Shown here: positions 7,812-9,941 of the stretch, piece after piece
How the letters are laid out: the number at the start of each line of letters is the position of its first letter
Position numbering within the stretch: position 1 is the first letter of the stretch
Assembly: GCA_004524595.1 (NCBI GenBank)
Contig: SDOA01000134.1
Location: forward strand, 1 to 9,941
DNA: 9,941 nucleotides
DNA from: Candidatus Thorarchaeota archaeon
GTDB lineage: Archaea; Asgardarchaeota; Thorarchaeia; Thorarchaeales; Thorarchaeaceae
Direction: 5' to 3'
The notes under the pieces: model-generated
Told to the model about the DNA's origin: nothing
Database searches by the model: none
What the model saw: only the letters and a program-made list of their open reading frames with translations
Program-made: the position numbers and the translations under genes

Positions 7812-8654
7812 CTAAGTTGGAAGTCTCTTTGCAAGCCAGTTTTCCATGTCCCCTAAGACCTGAGCACTTTCAGGTTCTACGTGTAGTTCATGATATAATC
7901 CTTCATATAGATGCCATGTCTTATCTTCTGATAAAAGATTTTCAAAGAATTCTTTACTTCTGTTAGGGCTCACAAGTTTGTCTTCTCCAGCTTGTTGTAA
8001 GAGAACTGGCATTTTGATCATTGATGCTGAATTGAATGCGTCTTCTGATGCTTTTAGTCCCTCAATGCCAAATCTTGGTGTGACATCATCAAACCGAAGT
8101 GGGTCTGTTTCATGTTCTTTTATAACACTAGGATTTCTAGATGCATCCTCGTAATTAAGACCGCTTGAGAAGTACTTTTTAACATTCAGCCATGAGAGTA
8201 TCTGCCCGGCAACTCTAGTACCTTTGCCGATACCTAGAGTTTGGCTTACAGCAGGACAATGAAGAATCAAACCATCGACCGTCTTTGGATACGTCTTGAC
8301 ATATCTTATCGCATTGACCCCGCCTAGAGACGAACCAAACAAGAACGTAATCTTATTCAGGTATCTATCTTTCACCTGCATCACAAGATTCTGGATATCC
8401 TCAATATACTCATCAAATCTCATCACATGACCCATTATTCCTGAATAATGGCCAAATCCTCTGAGGTCCGGGATGAAGACCGCAAGTCCGCGGTTAGCAA
8501 AGTATTCTCCAAGATTCTTGAAATCCCCTGCATGACTCCCTAAACCATGCAATACTATAAGCAGCGCTCGAGGTTTATCATCATCTGGTTTCCACAATGC
8601 CATAAACATATGCGTTCCATCATAACCAATATAGTTAGTTTCTTCGTATTGCAT
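7812..8654 (-). CDS. Alpha/beta hydrolase, monoacylglycerol lipase-like (serine aminopeptidase S33 family)
   Basis: From ATG 8654 the protein is 280 residues, typical of the Hydrolase_4 family. It shows the oxyanion-hole HGLGSHAGDF (36-45), DLRGFGHYSG (63-72), the nucleophile elbow FGSSLGG with S109, a catalytic Asp at D225 in GEDKLVSP, and H255 in LYEGLYHELH. The lid lies at about 135-205. The likely activity is hydrolysis of an ester such as a monoacylglycerol or another lipid ester in the cytoplasm; there is no signal peptide. The frame also allows GTG at 8663 (three more residues). The TATA-like element near 8691 predicts transcription at about 8665, so the mRNA is leaderless or nearly so. 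No clear ribosome site exists for either start. ATG is preferred on codon choice only. Confidence 0.9.
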   Translation of the reverse strand: MQYEETNYIGYDGTHMFMALWKPDDDKPRALLIVLHGLGSHAGDFKNLGEYFANRGLAVFIPDLRGFGHYSGIMGHVMRFDEYIEDIQNLVMQVKDRYLNKITFLFGSSLGGVNAIRYVKTYPKTVDGLILHCPAVSQTLGIGKGTRVAGQILSWLNVKKYFSSGLNYEDASRNPSVIKEHETDPLRFDDVTPRFGIEGLKASEDAFNSASMIKMPVLLQQAGEDKLVSPNRSKEFFENLLSEDKTWHLYEGLYHELHVEPESAQVLGDMENWLAKRLPT

Positions 8655-8687
8655 AGATGCCACAATGGATTATTATTACATACTGCT

Positions 8688-8703
8688 ATTTATCTTATCA
8701 TAA
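8688..8703 (-). promoter_or_regulatory. Probable promoter of the alpha/beta hydrolase gene
   Basis: The minus strand reads TTATGATAAGATAAAT here, an AT-rich box centred about 25 bases before the hydrolase start region. It directly abuts the T-tract that ends the dehydrogenase transcript, so terminator and promoter sit back to back within the 89-98 base gap. Confidence 0.45.
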
Positions 8704-8738
8704 AAAAGGGAAAATTGATGACCCAAAGGATCATCAAT
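8701..8738 (-). terminator. Hairpin plus T-tract after the dehydrogenase gene
   Basis: On the minus strand ATTGATGATCC and GGGTCATCAAT (complements of 8728-8738 and 8714-8724) form an 11-pair stem, one G-U, around a TTT loop. It is followed by TTTCCCTTTTTT, complement of 8702-8713. The structure begins 14 bases after the dehydrogenase stop. Archaeal termination mostly needs only the U-tract, so the hairpin may instead protect the mRNA 3' end. A third copy of the arm, TGATGA at 8742-8747, allows a competing stem. Confidence 0.7.
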
Positions 8739-8752
8739 AAATGATGAATCAG

Positions 8753-9634
8753 CTAGAACTTCATTGGTTTTGGTTCATCGCTAGAATAATCATAGAATCC
8801 TTTACCTGATTTTCTACCAATCCATCCTGCTCTGACCATTTTTCTAAGAAGTGCTGGAGCTCGATACTTACTATCCTTGAATTCTTCCACAAAGTAATCA
8901 CTAATATAGAGAAGAGTATCAAGACCAACGAAATCTGCTAGTGTGAGAGGTCCCATAGGCCAGTTCAATCCAAGCTTGATTGCTAGATCCATATCCTCAA
9001 CAGCCGCCACTCCTTCCTGAATTGCGAAAATTGCCTCATTGATTGCAGGGACTAATAATCTATTCACTGCAAATCCTGGTGCCTCATTGACGAGAACTGT
9101 CTTTTTACCCACTTTGTGAGATACTTCTTCTATGACCTTCACTGTTGTATCATCAGTCGCCTGTCCTTTTATGATCTCGACAAGTCCCATCACAGGAACA
9201 GGATTGAAGAAATGCATTCCAATGAATTTGTCAGGTCTCTTAGTCACAGATGCCATCTGTGTGATACTAATGCTTGATGTGTTCGAAGCTAGTATAGCAT
9301 GACTTGGAGCTGCTTCATCCACTTCCTTCCAAGTATCAAGTTTTAATTTCACAACCTCTGGAATAGCCTCAATTACCAAATCCACATCTTTTACTGCTGC
9401 CTTGAGGTCAATGATACCATTGATTCTTCCGAGTATTGCATCTGCATCCTCTTGAGTCATTTTCCCCTTGGAAACACCACGGTCAAGATTCTTTTTAATT
9501 GTGGCTATACCATTGTCAACGAATTTCTGTTCGATATCTCTCATATTGACTTCATAACCCGCCTGAGCACAAACATGGGCGATTCCATTCCCCATCTGTC
9601 CTGCTCCTAATACTGCAATCTTCTTAATCTCCAT
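8753..9634 (-). CDS. 3-hydroxybutyryl-CoA / 3-hydroxyacyl-CoA dehydrogenase, short form
   Basis: From ATG 9634 the product is 293 residues, the length of stand-alone 3-hydroxybutyryl-CoA dehydrogenases. A Rossmann fold opens with AVLGAGQMGNGIAH (GxGxxG, 10-15). The family signature HFFNPVPVMGLVE holds the catalytic H141 and E153; SNTSS (117-121) and N191 in GFAVNRLL complete the active site. The C-terminal domain has GPLTLADFVGLD. It oxidises 3-hydroxyacyl-CoA to 3-ketoacyl-CoA with NAD(P)+, or runs in reverse, in beta-oxidation or butyrate-type pathways; chain length and cofactor are not readable. The frame extends to ATG 9646, but GGTGA at 9640-9644 lies 5 bases before ATG 9634 and overlaps the upstream ATG. 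No other beta-oxidation gene is identifiable nearby, though the truncated right-edge gene is divergent from it. Confidence 0.94.
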   Translation of the reverse strand: MEIKKIAVLGAGQMGNGIAHVCAQAGYEVNMRDIEQKFVDNGIATIKKNLDRGVSKGKMTQEDADAILGRINGIIDLKAAVKDVDLVIEAIPEVVKLKLDTWKEVDEAAPSHAILASNTSSISITQMASVTKRPDKFIGMHFFNPVPVMGLVEIIKGQATDDTTVKVIEEVSHKVGKKTVLVNEAPGFAVNRLLVPAINEAIFAIQEGVAAVEDMDLAIKLGLNWPMGPLTLADFVGLDTLLYISDYFVEEFKDSKYRAPALLRKMVRAGWIGRKSGKGFYDYSSDEPKPMKF

Positions 9635-9680
9635 ATGAATCACCATATCTACGTTGAGAACATGTTTCGCTCTATGAAGC

Positions 9681-9692
9681 TTCTAAATATGT
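9681..9692 (-). promoter_or_regulatory. Possible TATA box of the dehydrogenase gene
   Basis: Minus-strand ACATATTTAGAA is centred about 53 bases before ATG 9634. Transcription about 25 bases on, near 9661, would give a leader of about 27 bases containing the GGTGA site. A second AT-rich candidate, TTTAAA at 9708-9713, cannot be excluded. Confidence 0.4.
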
Positions 9693-9782
9693 CTATTGAT
9701 TTAGAGTTTAAATCAAGAAAAAATGGTGTACCTAATCATCACTAATGACCTATACTTTTGCTTTCAGTTCGAAAATCATCAT

Positions 9783-9799
9783 AGTCACATCTTGTGACT
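9783..9799. promoter_or_regulatory. Perfect palindrome, candidate operator
   Basis: AGTCACA-TCT-TGTGACT is a perfect 7+7 inverted repeat with a 3-base centre. It sits about 38 bases upstream of the TATA box of the rightward gene and about 149 bases upstream of the dehydrogenase start. The half-site TCTTGTGA recurs at 9856-9863, near the predicted transcription start. This arrangement fits a dimeric regulator of the divergent pair; the regulator is not identified. Confidence 0.5.
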
Positions 9800-9827
9800 T
9801 CATGTTGTGTCCCTCAAAAGTGGCTTT

Positions 9828-9839
9828 GGTATATATACT
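9828..9839 (+). promoter_or_regulatory. TATA box of the right-edge gene
   Basis: TTTGGTATATATACTA gives a near-ideal archaeal TATA element. Its centre at about 9834 predicts transcription near 9859, leaving a leader of about ten bases before ATG 9870, so the mRNA would be nearly leaderless; no purine-rich ribosome site is present. Confidence 0.7.
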
Positions 9840-9869
9840 AAGTATGAGTGTTATTTCTTGTGAACTATT

Positions 9870-9941
9870 ATGGCTCTAACAACGAACAACCGAACTGAAC
9901 TTGGCAAGACCAAGAGAAATCCCCTCTCCACAGAGGCTGTA
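9870..9941 (+). CDS. Unidentified protein, N-terminal 24 codons only
   Basis: ATG at 9870 opens MALTTNNRTELGKTKRNPLS and runs to the last base of the window without a stop. The strong TATA box upstream supports this start; an ATG at 9844 meets a stop within a dozen codons in another frame. The fragment is hydrophilic and basic with no signal peptide or known motif, so I do not name it. It is divergent from the dehydrogenase gene and may share its control through the palindrome at 9783-9799. Confidence 0.55.
   Translation, partial: MALTTNNRTELGKTKRNPLSTEAV

Noticed and set aside
8547..8744. Plus-strand 65-codon frame over the hydrolase start and the terminator
   Set aside because: It crosses the antisense of the hydrolase N-terminus, its promoter and the hairpin; composition is not protein-like.

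Overview
The window reads as an ordinary stretch of archaeal chromosome with a fairly low GC content. Evidence for an archaeon is the mix of TATA-like boxes about 25 bases before short leaders, Shine-Dalgarno sites such as GGAGG and GGTGA, and dense small transcription units. The gene families (a PadR regulator with a HAAS-domain partner, an MFS exporter, a YkgJ-type cysteine cluster protein, a SERCA-like P-type ATPase, a short-chain 3-hydroxyacyl-CoA dehydrogenase) would fit an Asgard/Thorarchaeota-like genome. That placement is an inference and no marker here settles it. No mobile element, CRISPR array, tRNA or rRNA was seen.

Left block (1-2697, all minus strand): a tight leftward unit of four genes. 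In transcription order they are an MFS exporter, a PadR regulator overlapping it by 20 bases, a HAAS-domain membrane protein overlapping PadR by 8 bases, and a stand-alone pyruvate-kinase C-terminal-like protein cut by the window edge. The likely logic is a transporter cassette controlled by its own PadR, with the HAAS membrane protein modulating PadR. The MFS start is odd: a strong ribosome site feeds an ATG that is one frame off the transporter.

Middle block (2738-4544): an M24 Xaa-Pro peptidase-like gene on the plus strand, divergent from the MFS unit and sharing its promoter region. It ends only 4 bases from a convergent YkgJ-family cysteine cluster gene.

Right block (4545-9634, all minus strand): a Ca2+-type P-type ATPase with all the SERCA calcium-site residues I could align by eye, a 281-base gap before it holding a dubious 91-residue frame, an alpha/beta hydrolase of the monoacylglycerol lipase type, and a 3-hydroxybutyryl-CoA dehydrogenase. 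A hairpin plus T-tract separates the dehydrogenase from the hydrolase. The lipase-like hydrolase and the dehydrogenase suggest handling of lipids or short-chain acyl-CoA.

Right edge (9635-9941): a divergent promoter region with a perfect 17-base palindrome, a clear TATA box and the first 24 codons of an unidentified plus-strand gene. Nothing here is a clearly new system. The most useful leads are the MFS start anomaly, the possible alternative-hairpin terminator, the palindromic operator candidate and the PadR/HAAS/PK_C gene set.
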